Shown: positions 1 to 11,023, counted from the stretch's first letter. The stretch is 64,000 nt of DNA from Lophium mytilinum (GCA_010093605.1 MU004186.1:2212616-2276615); one strand, 5' to 3'. Made by a program: numbers and translations. The notes: generated by a model not told the origin, from the sequence alone.

Positions 1-1045
1 TTGACGCTATACAACGAAAGTCAGGTTCTCCATTCTTGCTTTGGGATAAGATGTTCGACAACGAGATGAACTCTCTAGTAATCGACACGAGGCAAAACTA
101 TGAGGCAACGATGTATAAACTAGCGTTGAAGACTGGATACTACGACTTCACCGCTGCGAGAGACTTCTACCGGGAGGCCACTAAGGCTGCTGGTCTAGGA
201 ATGCACGAGGATCTCGCGAGGCGATTCAGTAAGTATCCCTTTGATTTTTCTCGATAATCCCGCCACTAACGCCCCCCTAGTTGAACTCCAAGCCCTTCTT
301 CTCACTCCAATTGCTCCCCATTTCGCCGACTACATCTGGCAGGAGGTCCTGAAGAAGGACGAGACCATCCAAAATGCTCTCTTCCCCAAAGTCCAAGAGC
401 CGATTCCAGGCCTCACCGCCGCCCGCGAGTACGTTCGCACAACATCGTCAAACATCACCTCCGCGGAAGGTGCTCAAGTGAAACGACTGGCGAAGGGCAA
501 GACTGCTTTGTTCGACCCCAAAAAAGGTCAGCCCTCCAATTGTTCCGTCTGCATTCTGCAGATGCCCTCCATGATTAGTAATGGTAATGATGCTAACTGA
601 TCCTTTCCCTAAAGACAAGAAAATCACAATCTTCGCCGCAACCGCATACCCTGCTTGGCAAACCAAATACATCGACCTCGTCCGCTCCTCCTACCCTGCC
701 CTTGATATCAAGTCCATTTCGAAGTCTGTCGACAAGGCCGAAAGCAAGAAGGCTATGCCGTTCATCAACGGCCTCAAGCGTCGCCTCGATAACGGCGAGG
801 CGGCTGAGTCTGTTCTGAATCGCAAACTGGAGTTCGATGAGTTGGACACGTTGAAGGCAATGGTGCCCGGCTTGAAGCAGACAATTAGGCACTGCAAGAT
901 TGTGGAGATTGTGAGTGTGAATGAGGGAGGCCAGAGTGGGACGGTAGTAGTAGGAGAGGGCGAGGAAGAGAAGCGGGAGGGACTGCCGCAGAATGCGGCC
1001 GGTGCGGAGCCGGGAAGTCCGAACTTCTTGTTTGAGAATATTTGA
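1..1045 (+). CDS. CDC60: Leucyl-tRNA synthetase, cytosolic, C-terminal part (5' truncated by window edge)
   Basis: This gene charges tRNA-Leu with leucine in the cytosol. Three exons are visible: 1-228, 281-526 and 615-1045, with introns 229-280 (GTAAGT..CCCTAG) and 527-614. Splicing keeps one open frame to TGA at 1045. The first exon reads LLWDKMFDNEMNSLV, the anticodon-binding domain of class Ia LeuRS. The second contains LTPIAPHFADYIWQ, typical of the same helical domain. The third, starting DKKITIFAATAYPAWQ, is the C-terminal extension of archaeal and eukaryotic cytosolic LeuRS. The catalytic HIGH and KMSKS regions lie left of the window. The last 40 or so residues are Gly/Glu-rich and less conserved. 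Family identity is confident; only the gene symbol is borrowed from yeast. Confidence 0.93.
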
Positions 1046-3517
1046 GGGTGAGAGGGGCTTGTGAGGGAGTCTGTGGTGTGTCTCTAAAACTGTTGCTGGT
1101 GCTGTAGGTAGGGGCGTCCCTAATTGAGGCGTGAAGGCATAGGGAGTGATTAGGGTATCAAAGAAATGAAGAAATAAACTTGCTAAATGGAGATAGGTGA
1201 TCCCTGACCCTGTGACGTTTCTGGGACAAATTAGGTTCCTTGGAGGCCACAGCGAATATGCCAGGACCAGCATCCTGCATTCTACAACCTGCATCCACAG
1301 CCGGCACCCGCAGTGACGGGAGCCTCCATCCCACCAGATGCGTATGCCGGGATCTGCATCTGTATCCATCCACAATCTGAAACGTGCACCTGCGGCTTGC
1401 ATCCACGACGGGCATCTCTCCCTGTAAGATCATAGGTCGAAAACACGTGGGAGTCACATGACGTGAGGATCCGGAAGGTATATAAACACCTTCCTGCTTT
1501 TCAACCATGGAGCAACGGGAGGGATGGGAAACAAAAAACAGTACTACCAAAGTTCGATAATGGTCCTTTGGGGTTCGTGCTGTCAAAATCATGAACGGAA
1601 GGAAACATTTGATGGTACTGGAGGGAAATCAACACTGCATCGAACCAATCGCGAATGGTGTCTACTGCAAAACTAGGCTCGCAGTGCCCAATGTGGGGGA
1701 GGGGTGGTTGCATTCTACTCCATGATTTCTATCTCTTTGGTCCGCTGCTGGATAACACCAACAGGAAACCTGGCCCGCTGTCGCCATCAATACCGTGTGT
1801 ACAGGGGCATCAGGGAGGAGGATGAAGAGCATCATTGGATGAATGCAATACACCACTTGAACCTCCCGCATTGCCGGCACGCCACATCAGGATATACTTC
1901 ATTCTCTTTTTGACCCAACAACCAGCCAAATCAGGCCACATGTAATGCGATCACCCTGTCGGTTTGATCCACCCCAATTTCCAAGCCATAAGAGAGGTTG
2001 TACGTCCATTTCATCCACCCCAAAGCCTCCCAAAGCTCATACCGTTTCGCCTTGTTGATTCCCCATCTCAGGTTGCCCGCCCTTGGAAGAAAGCATGCAG
2101 AGCTGCTGAGGAAGTTTTATACCGAGAGGGAAGTCGGGGTCACGTGGATTCGGCGTAGGTCACGAGACGGTTAGTCTTCTGGCGGTCGAGCATGGGGATC
2201 GTGCGCCCAGTCCTACACGTGCTTGGAGAATGAAGTGAGCAAGATGGGAAAGATCAGGTAGAGGTCACAACAGGTTCTTTCTCGTTCATCGAGACTGCTT
2301 CCCTCACGAGCACCTACTTCGCTAAACACATACCCTCATGAATAGCTAAGAGGAAATACCGTCACTGCTTTACTCCCACAAGAATTAAGAGATTTTCTGT
2401 TGTTGACCAACACGGTATAGACAGACAGTCCTCACATACTCTCCTAGGTGGTCCAAGAGAACGACCGCACTGCTGTTCACCACGTCCCATTAACGATACC
2501 TCTGCTCACCAAGAACAGCTATTTGCAAAAGCTTCACAGTAACCTCCTCTTACCAGGAGTGCTCACCACCGTCCCATCTCGCTGCTGTCAATCACCAAAA
2601 TCGCGCACTCCCACTCCCATTGCACTCTTCCGCTCGTTGTTTTCCCATCCCCCATACAAGCTTTGTTGCTTTCGGTTTTGCACTCCCAACGCACCAGCGA
2701 CATTAGTCTCAACCACTCGTTATGATCAAGCCATGTTTTTAGCGTACTGACGTTGTTGATGTCTCCAAACTCTCTACTCTGCTCAGCCGTCAAAGCCGAA
2801 GAGAAGTATTTGTACCCCGACCCCGCTGCGAGGTTGTGTCACGTTCCCAGTCACGAGTGTTGCTCCTAGGCACGAGACAGGTCTAAACAGAGCAATCTAC
2901 TTTTTGGTGGATTAGAAGACTGAGATGAGAACGGTGTGGTATAGTCCCTTCCTTTCCACCTTATTCCATAACGAGTTGAGTAGTATCTGTGTGCGTGGGT
3001 AGGTAGAGGAAATCCAAATCAGGGGTTTCTTGAAAATTCAAGATACCAAGCAAGCATTCAAAAAAGACTTAAGAGACAAACTAAACAAACCCGTTCGCGT
3101 AGAAAGAGAGAAAAATAGGGTATCACAGGCTCCAACGAGTTCGCAGGCCATAGCATTCATAGAAGACGAAGACCACGCGCATGAGTGCCAGGTTTACTAC
3201 TAGCCTCGCTTGCTATAGATAATTGTCACAGGCCAGTAAAAATTTCCTCTCCCCTCCAGAGAATTTGCTATATACTGTAAGATACGAAGATTCGCATACT
3301 TTACTAAGGTTGCGAACGCCCCCTGGGCAAGGACCCCCGTTGCTTGCCACTTACTAACGACTCAATAGTTCGAGGTGAGTGATACCTAGAGACCACTGAT
3401 CGCAGTTGACTGGTGGTGGCGAGGTGTTCGTGGAAATGTCTCGAAGAGGCCGCCAGGCGGCCACTGCAGCGGGAGAGGTGACGCGATTCACTTAGATTTA
3501 GGGGGCTCGAGGTGTAT
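1046..3517. other. Gene-poor interval between LeuRS and the transposon
   Basis: I see no convincing gene in this 2.5 kb. Open stretches on either strand are short, lack recognisable domains and have no coherent splice pattern. Around 1264-1440 there are several imperfect copies of a TGCATCC-like word. A TATATAAA element lies near 1480. The last 230 bp before the transposon end in a second TATATAAG box at 3515-3522. That stretch is best read as the original upstream region of the gene now starting at 6743. Confidence 0.5.
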
Positions 3518-3523
3518 ATAAGA

Positions 3524-3649
3524 AGGACGAGCTTAATTACCACCCCCCTATTCTCTCTATAGCCCCCCCCTTTTCTCTTTCTAGCCCCCCCCCTACTTTT
3601 AGCCTAGCTCCGGCCCGTATTAATATTATTCCACTAATTAAACTTACTT
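3524..3649 (+). repeat. Left terminal inverted repeat of the RIP-degraded transposon
   Basis: It matches the reverse complement of 6471-6596 over about 126 bp with only four differences. All are transitions, and in every case the left copy carries the A/T base. It contains three poly-C tracts of 6, 8 and 9 bases, all kept at equal length in the right copy. Confidence 0.9.
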
Positions 3650-4336
3650 ATTTAACTTTATAGAAGGCTGCGTAAAATAGTAAGTATATATTATAAAATA
3701 GAAAGGCTATAGTATACTAGCTATTAAAAGTCTATTTACTCTATCTATTAAAGCTAGTCTATAAGTAGAAGGCGCCTAGATAGCCGCCGTCTAATTACTA
3801 GCTAAAAGGAACGCTAACTAGGCCTATATACTATAGCCTTATACCTAAATATTCTCTAGTTTCTTTACTATAGGTAGCCTCTTTCTTAGGTATAGATATA
3901 GGGGCATTCTTAAAGCCTAGTTAGCTATTAGAAACTAAGAAAATTAAGCTCTAAGTAGCTACTAGAGTGCCTATTTATCTAATAGAGTAATTTAGTACTA
4001 TATTATTAAACTATAGAGGACTATTTAATACTATAATAGTTTACTTAACTACTAGTATACCTATAGAGATACCTATTATAGTAATTTAGCTAGCCTATAT
4101 TTTAATCTATATTAATTAAGTTAGTTTCTATCTATCTATATTACTTTATATTTTATATATACTATCTATATAAATAGTAGTCTTATATACTTACTATAGA
4201 TATAATATTTCTCTATATAATTCTAGCCCTCTACTATATTAGCGCGCGCGCTAAGCTATACTTACTAGATTCTATTAAGTATTATATTTAAATTAAGATA
4301 GATTATACTAAGTTATATTTATAGGCATATAAATAC

Positions 4337-4365
4337 AGCTATAGCTATAGCTATAGCTATAGCTA
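4337..4365. repeat. Short (AGCTAT)n microsatellite inside the transposon
   Basis: Nearly five head-to-tail copies of the hexamer AGCTAT. It probably arose inside the already A/T-enriched transposon body. No function is suggested. Confidence 0.7.
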
Positions 4366-5790
4366 CGCGTTATTTAATAAGGTCTAGCTAAGCCTATTAG
4401 ATATTCTTTTTAGCGCAGTATAATAGCTAGAGCCTTAATAAGAAGAAAAGAATCTATAGATAGATTTACCTTATTTAGAATAGAATATTTAAACTACTAG
4501 TACTAATAAATATTCTCTAGAATAATAGTATATATAGAGGTTACTATAGCATATAGTTTTTAGTATATTTTATAATAGTATAGTATACTATATATCCCCC
4601 TAAATATTCTATTATATACTAGATTAAAATTATTATCTTTTACCTTCTTAATCTAGCTAGTAAGTAGCCTTAGGCTCTACTTTATAACCTTCTAAATAAT
4701 CTTATTAAATTTAGGTAGCTTTACCCTATACTATAGAGCTCTATATTAGCAGCTAAGCTAGTTCTTTAGCTCTATACTCTAGTAGTAAATATATTAAAAG
4801 AGAAGGGTAACTATATTATAGAGGTTACCTATAGAAATCTAAAGATAGAACTTAATACTACTATTTAAGCCCTCTAGGCGTAAGGTTATAGTATTTCTAA
4901 AGTGCAGTAGAAGAGTAGTATAGTACTTAGTAATCTACTATTAAAAGGCTACTACTCTTTAGTAAGGTAATTAACTAGGCCTTATTTATTTATATAATCT
5001 TCTTCTATCTTCTTTTAAGTAGCTTTAAACGTAAGCCTTATAGGTTTTATAAGATAGAAATTAAACTTATTAATAAACTTTTTTCTATCTCTCTATATAG
5101 CTTCTATCTTAGCTACTATTAGATTTTAAGAGGCTCTACTACTAAGGTTAATTATATTTACTACTTTCTATTTATCTTTCTTCTAAATAGCTATAGCCTT
5201 ACTAGTAATATTCTTTTATATATACTATTTATATAGAATTTAAAAAATAGTAGAAAAAAACTTAGCTAGTATATTCTTAAGTATAAGTTCTTTATCTATA
5301 ATAAAAACGCCTAGTAAAACACCTAGGCGCTAGTATATAAGGTAAAGCTTGCGCACTATAAAGATATAGTTTTTCTCTTCTTTCTCTAGAAGAAAATAAT
5401 AGCTAAGCTTATAGTTCTTACTCTAATTATTAATACTATTAATATAGAGAAGTAGCATTTTAAAGTAATTAGTTTTATAGATGTAATTAAGAAGAATAAT
5501 ATCTAGATAGTATTAAAATATCTTAATACTCTAAGGATATATAAAGTATAGATACTTAACCTAGTTTACTTTATCTAGCTTATATTTATAGTAGTAATAA
5601 GCGTCTAGGTTATTACTACTATATTTTTTAAGTACTTTAAGTATAGCCTAAGTTAGAGTAAGCCTCTTAAGCTTCTTTTTCTTCTAGTTTTATCTCTTAT
5701 TATATAGGTTCTATATTATTACTTTCTTACTCTTAGTAAGTAGGTTATTAAAGATAGTACCTATAGGGGTGCCTCTATTAAGTTAATTAT

Positions 5791-5992
5791 TATCACGGAC
5801 TACGAGAGGCAAGGCACGGAGCACGGTGTTGAGCAAGGAACAGGGTGTATTTACGAAGACGAAGTCGCGTGGAGGTGGAGGTTCCACGCGGCGCAGGCTA
5901 AATACAGGCTGGAGGTGCGAAACCGCGCTAGCGCACGGGCTCACGTGACGTAGCCGAGGGCACGTGACATGTGCGGAGCTGGATCCGTCACA
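5791..5992. mobile_element. Solo LTR (202 bp) nested in the transposon
   Basis: A G+C-rich block sits abruptly inside the A+T-rich transposon. It starts TATCACGG (probably TGTCACGG with one G-to-A change) and ends CCGTCACA, giving the short inverted termini of an LTR. It is flanked by a perfect 5-bp duplication ATTAT at 5786-5790 and 5993-5997, the usual length for Ty3/Gypsy or Ty1/Copia integrase. There is no internal retrotransposon sequence, so this is a solo LTR left by LTR-LTR recombination. It has escaped the heavy RIP seen around it. Confidence 0.85.
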
Positions 5993-6470
5993 ATTATAAA
6001 TACTTTAAATTATTTTCTTATTTAGATCTTAATATATAGCTAGAGTACTATTCTCTAGGTTAAATAGGTTATAATTATAAGTAGAAACCTTAACTTTAAA
6101 GAACTAATTACCTAGCTATAGGTCTCTTATAAAGACGCCTTTTATAGGGTAATTATACTTCTTAGTATAAATTCTCTTCTTTCTATTAGCCGGCTTATAG
6201 ATACCTATATAATTATAATAAATAAGTACTTTACGCACCTAAGGGGGCGTACGCTTATCTATTTTATTTCTATGCTAGATAATTATATACCCTTTCTACT
6301 TAGCCTAAGTATTAATAGACTTTATACCCTCCTCTATAGAGGCGTGGCGGCCCTAGAAGGGCGGCCGTAAAAGTATAGTATTAAAGTAATAATATAAAGA
6401 AAGTAGTATTAATATATTAAGAGTAAGTGCGCGGCTATTATAAATTTAAATTAAGTATAAGAGGGTAAGC

Positions 6471-6596
6471 AAGTAAGTTTAATTAGTGGAACAATATTAA
6501 TACGGGCCGGAGCTAGGCTAAAAGTAGGGGGGGGGCTAGGAAGAGAAAAGGGGGGGGCTACGGAGAGAATAGGGGGGTGGTAATTAAGCTCGTCCT
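6471..6596 (-). repeat. Right terminal inverted repeat of the RIP-degraded transposon
   Basis: Inverted copy of 3524-3649. At the four differing positions it keeps C or G, so it is closer to the ancestral sequence. It ends directly at the second ATAAGA target copy. Confidence 0.9.
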
Positions 6597-6603
6597 ATAA
6601 GAA
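6596..6603 (+). promoter_or_regulatory. TATA-like box of the 276-aa gene, created from the target duplication
   Basis: TATAAGAA lies about 140 bp before the ATG at 6743 and is followed by pyrimidine-rich sequence typical of a fungal transcription start region. The same TATATAAG stands at 3515-3522 on the other side of the transposon. The insertion therefore duplicated the box and moved all upstream sequence 3 kb away. Promoter function is inferred. Confidence 0.4.
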
Positions 6604-6742
6604 AGGTTTTTTCCCTCTCTCTTCTTCATCATACAGCAACCACTCTTTCCACACCACCACATCTGACAGCATCCGCAACCCCTCAAACCCCTCGAACCCA
6701 AACCAACTTCTATTCACTCCAAAGCTACCCATTCTTAGCAAA

Positions 6743-7573
6743 ATGGCTACCAACACCAACTTCATCCTACCCGAGAGGACCCAAGCGTTCATCAACGCGC
6801 TCCCGGCAGCGGTCTTCAAGGCCGAGCTCCGATCTTCCCTCGAGTCTTCTGAGTCCAAGAACCTCGACCCGTCCTCTCCCATCTGGGAGAAACTCCACCC
6901 CCTCGTCAAGCAGGCCGTCCTGGATGACGCAAACAACCTCGCTGCCAGCGCAGCCCATATACTCCACGAAGCTGACCCGACTCTTGTCCTTGAGGCTCGC
7001 AAGGAGCCGAAGACATTCGCCCGCTTCCAGACTAAAACCTCTTTCGGAGGGTACGACAAGCACGGGAACCCCTCTGACTCCGCCTGGAAGGCGGTGAACG
7101 ACTTCATCTCGTTCTGCATCCCGACTCGTATCCCGGATATGGTCAGCAACGTGCAGCGTCTCGTGGCAGCGGTCGCTGCGAACGGCGGCAAGTGGTACGT
7201 CAAGCCCGACAAGAATGGCGGCCAGGTGTGCCTGGAAGACGGCAAGGACGGCAACCCGAAGGACCTGTGCTGCTTCGTGTACGCATACCTCCCGGCCATT
7301 GGGTATGTCGTCGAGGTGCAGGTGAACCATCCGTTCGCCTCCTTCACCTTTGAGCGGGACTCCCTGCTCCGCGATAGCCCGGAGCTCAAGGGGAAGCTGG
7401 TTGACATGTGGGACGAGGGGCTCTACGGAGCTGTTCGAGATACGCTGCTCTGTCCTGAGGAATCTTCGGAGGGGGACAAGGCCGCCGTGCGGGAGAAGGT
7501 GGCTAAGGCATATGCCACGAAGACGCAGGATGCTGCTCTCTTTGAGATCTTGGATGCGGAGAAGCTTATGTAG
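6743..7573 (+). CDS. Orphan 276-aa protein (remote RelA/SpoT-like hint)
   Basis: A single-exon frame starting MATNTNFILPERTQ, in good fungal context (CAAAATGG), ending TAG. Codon use is strongly biased to C/G at third positions, as in well-expressed fungal genes and unlike the surrounding A/T-rich DNA. I do not recognise the family firmly. The middle (residues about 90-225) holds NDFISFCIPTRIPD, then GYVVEVQVNHPF. This order faintly recalls the D..G.R and EVQ elements of RelA/SpoT nucleotidyltransferase domains, but that is a weak inference. It has no signal peptide or membrane segment. It lies 140 bp downstream of a transposon inserted in its promoter, so expression may be altered. Confidence 0.7.
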   Translation: MATNTNFILPERTQAFINALPAAVFKAELRSSLESSESKNLDPSSPIWEKLHPLVKQAVLDDANNLAASAAHILHEADPTLVLEARKEPKTFARFQTKTSFGGYDKHGNPSDSAWKAVNDFISFCIPTRIPDMVSNVQRLVAAVAANGGKWYVKPDKNGGQVCLEDGKDGNPKDLCCFVYAYLPAIGYVVEVQVNHPFASFTFERDSLLRDSPELKGKLVDMWDEGLYGAVRDTLLCPEESSEGDKAAVREKVAKAYATKTQDAALFEILDAEKLM

Positions 7574-7932
7574 AGCATCGAGTGGAGAGGGAGAAAGCCA
7601 GGAAGCATCTTCCGGTGAGGGGGTGAGATGAGATGAAGTAGATTTTTCCTTTATCGTGATTGCTTGTGCTAGCCTCTGGATAGGCTATATAGCTAAGGGC
7701 TCCGGATGAAGGCGATTCGATACCTGGGTTGACAGCTGGCAAGCTGTCTTCGATTGAGATGGTGTTAGAATCTAAAATAGCTACTTCAATGCAATGGAAG
7801 CAATTCAAACTCCACTTATGGACTACGCTTATGAACCAACGTGGCGTCATGAGAGAATGATACCGGTCAAGACCTCGACTTATGATGTGATTAGCTGGCT
7901 GACCACAGTTCGTCACGATGATGACTAGTTGT

Positions 7933-10900
7933 TTATAGCATTAGAAGCATCCAAGAAATTCCGCTCATCCAGTATAATAGCCTCTGGGTAACACTCATCT
8001 GTCCCGAAACCGCGTTACCCGTATACATCGCCACACCCGATATCGTTCCGGCCGCAGCGCTCCCCGTAGGACGGCTGGACGGAAACTCTGTAGTAGTGTC
8101 GTCGTCTTCAATTTTCGTAGCGGAGGGAATAGACAGTGGCTGTGGCTGTGGCTGCGAGTTTGTTTGAACAGATGCTATAATTTGCACCCCAAACACCGCC
8201 CCATCAGAGCCAGCTGAAAGGATATATACGTCATTTCCGTCGGTGACAGTCTGCATTGCCCCGCCCGGTACTGCAGAGATGGCGATCGTTCTCGTCCCTG
8301 TCGGATCTAGGATCACGAGCCCAGATGGGCCAAGGCTGAATGTCTGACCGGCGGTGGTGAGAACGGGGTCGTGGAGCATCAGCGTTAGAGAGGGGTCCAA
8401 AATTAGCGGCATAGCCGAGGGCTCAACCGCAAAAGGCAGTGAGATAGTCGAAATACCGACTATAAGGCCTCCCCTAGTACCCAGGGACACAGCTGTGCCA
8501 TCAACTGTGATAGGCGGTGCGCCGGGTATGAGGGTGTGAGATCCAACCATTACAGCCGAGTTCGTGGGATCGAGGAAAAGAGGTTGCGTCCCTATCGTCG
8601 TGATTGGATCCGCAGATTGGGATGCAAGCTGTGGTACAATAAGCGTCGAGCCCCTGACTACTACTACACCGCCAGGACCCAAAGAGATAGGCGTGCCGTC
8701 GATGGTAGTAGGCGGTGCGCCAGGGGATAAGGTGTGTGATCTGATTATTACGGCCGAGTTCGTGGGATCGAAGAATAGAGTTTGCGTCCCTATGGTCGCT
8801 ATTGGGTCTGCAAGAAGGCTTGTATGCTGTGGTACGCCAAGCGTCGAGCCTCCGATAGTCACTAATCCACTCGTACCGAAGGAGACAGGTGTGCCATCGA
8901 TAGTGGTAGGTGCCGCAGCACGCGTGAGCTCATGGGTCCCGATAATGATACCCGAGTTTTCGGGATCGATGACTAGTGTTTGCGTACCCACCGTCGCTAC
9001 CGGAGCATGTGGTATCGTTGTCGGATCTCCTAGCGACGCTGGCGGATCGTACGATCCAGAAGACATGGTTGATACAGCGACCGGATCTTTCCTTGTGTTC
9101 TGGGGAAGTGGTGTCCCAATCGACTGAACCGGCTCTGCCGTCGATGTAGCCACGGGCGTGCTCTTCGTCGTGTATCCAACATTCGATTTCGCGGACGAGA
9201 AGCCACCCCCAGCTCCAATCGACTGCACACGCACAGGAGGATCGTTGACATATCCGATAAGGAATTCGCAATCCTGCCACTCCTCTTTCAGCGTCATGAC
9301 CTGTGTCGGCATCGATAGGTGAGGATGGTAATCGCCCGGGATGATGGTGGAATAGAGCTCTCCATCAGAGCCCCAGTCTCGGTCCTGGCCTTGCCATGTT
9401 ATCAACGGCACGGGGTCCACCAAGTCGGCGAAGTTGAAAGACCAGACGAATGGGCTGTTGCCGTTGCGGTAGCTGGAGACGTCAGAGCTGTGAAGGGTGA
9501 CGACGGCATTGGTGAGGATGGGGCCAAGGGTGTGTCTTGCACCGTCCTCGGCCCAAATAAGGGGGTAGCGAATGTAGGCACTGTTGGCCCAGAATGTAGT
9601 ACCAGACAAAATTACACTAGGCTGGTTGGCTGTCTCAATGTGCGTGACTAGTTAAGACCAGGGAGATTAGTTGGAGGTTAGAGTGGAGGCTGGTTTTGAA
9701 GGATGAAAGGTACCTACCTGGAGCAGTGGCGGAGGAACTTGGTATGGCTCCTTTCAATTTGCCGGGGTTTGTAAGTGTTGTGGCGCACAGGTTTCGAGAT
9801 ACGTTGGTCGTGATTTCCCAATATATCAGCTCAACGAGCGCCCCGGGATCTACTTGTGTTCAGCGCTGCACCTCTCTGAAAAAGGGTAAGAGCTTACTGA
9901 TAACGCAATATTGGCCCTTTGTTATCGGATTGGAATTAGGATCGAGATGTTTGGAGCACGCTGGGTTACTAGGTTGTGTTAACGGCAAGGGTACCGTAGC
10001 GATGAAGGTATTGCAAAACGATGGCAAAACCTCGTGAGAATATGCCGCTGATGCACAACTATAGGACTGCCAGAGAAAATCGCAATCGGCCTTGCGAATT
10101 TTGCAGTTTGGTGTGGCCAATGTTAAAATTGGACCAACGGTATCCGGTGTGCGTGTCATTGTCTTTGTTGGCATAGAGGATGTAGCCACACAGACTCCTG
10201 GACACATCTCTGAGCAAAGTGTTGTATATAGAGTCTCGATGAAGACATCTGGTTGGGTGTTGTATGAGAAGCCGTCTATTAGAGTAGTCGCGCTGAAGAG
10301 AAGATCGTATAGCGCGAAGGTTGCGGAGGTATACGAGCGCCACAAAAGATCGCAACTACTGGCATAGAGTATTCCTAAATAGGTTCAGCACGCGTACATA
10401 ACTCAGCTAATGATACATACCTGTACCGTGAGACGCAATACTTGGAGAAGAGAGTTGCTTAGTAGAAACCCCAAACGACGCGTTGAAGTTCAAACTACCC
10501 GACGAATGGGCACTTGACAGGGTGTTAGTTCTTGCGGTCGTGATATTCCTGATCGACCGAAATGTCATTACGCTCAGATTGCCGGCGTCTTTCGAGGATA
10601 ACCTAGGGGGAAGTAATGGCTCTGGTGTTATATAGATGTCGCTGAAATGGCCATCTGAGATAGGAGTAGTGGAGTCAGAAGAAGAAGCAGGTGATAGTCC
10701 AGGTGGTGTGAAGACACAGGGAAACCCGTCGTCACATACAACAGCAGTTGATGCGGAGGATGGAGCTGAAAGAGTAATGGGATAATCGCTTGAAGAAGCA
10801 TCGGCAGCGATGCTTCTGTCCTGATCCTTCACGTCACGAAGCTCTCGCGCAATATGATCGTCGAGATGTGACGCTACGACGTGATGATGTGTCGTGCCAG

Positions 10901-11023
10901 CTTCGGAAGAAAGACAGTCATTAGCCAGGTGTATTGTAGCGAAGAAAGGCAATCGAGAATCTACTACACACCATTACTTGCGACTAAAACTATCAACGCT
11001 AGTATTACAACAAAGCATGGCAT
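7933..11023 (-). CDS. Secreted or GPI-anchored repeat protein, 950 aa, five exons
   Basis: Exons on the minus strand: 11023-10978, 10900-10421, 10374-9898, 9852-9718 and 9647-7933. Introns are 77, 46, 45 and 70 nt, and the exon total of 2,853 nt is an exact codon multiple. Residues 1-15 (MPCFVVILALIVLVA) form a signal peptide. The N-terminal half is Ser/Thr-rich with scattered cysteines such as CDDGFPC. Three 66-aa repeats follow (see 8407-9000), each with TIGTQ, DPTNSA, HTL.PG and TIDGT motifs. The C-terminus is a Ser/Thr/Gly-rich stretch and a hydrophobic tail (LLYWMSGISWMLLML), consistent with a GPI-anchor signal. It is probably a cell-surface protein of unknown role. The architecture is firm; the function is not known. 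Confidence 0.82.
8407..9000 (-). repeat. Three in-frame 198-bp tandem repeats in the surface protein
   Basis: Three copies of exactly 66 codons: about 9000-8803, 8802-8605 and 8604-8407. Each encodes [VI]xTIGTQxL, a DPxNSxxII block, a PTTIDGT block and a GxxVxGSTLxVP block. The copies differ at many residues, so the array is not a recent expansion. A weaker, partly related unit seems to follow on the C-terminal side (DPVLTTAGQTFSLGPSGLVI). Confidence 0.85.

Larger units (their letters stand above)
3524..6596. mobile_element. RIP-degraded TIR DNA transposon with 6-bp target duplication
   Basis: The element is bounded by 126-bp terminal inverted repeats (3524-3649 and 6471-6596) that begin AGGACGAGCTTAATTACC. 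It is flanked by a perfect 6-bp direct repeat ATAAGA at 3518-3523 and 6597-6602. The interior is extremely A+T rich. It is full of TpA and almost lacks CpA and TpG, the signature of repeat-induced point mutation. No transposase frame survives on either strand. Total length is 3,073 bp, of which 207 bp are a later LTR insertion with its target duplication. The long TIR recalls MULE elements, but a 6-bp duplication is shorter than theirs, so I leave the superfamily open. Confidence 0.88.

Noticed and set aside
593-1402. 269-residue open frame on the minus strand
   Set aside because: Lies opposite the LeuRS exon, with no domain or coding pattern; an antisense shadow.
2448-2750. 100-residue plus-strand open frame in the left gap
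   Set aside because: Ser/Pro/Leu-rich, no ATG context or domain; likely chance in C/T-rich DNA.
3524-6596. Possible centromere-like or isochore A+T block
   Set aside because: The block has precise inverted ends and a target duplication, so a RIPed transposon explains it.
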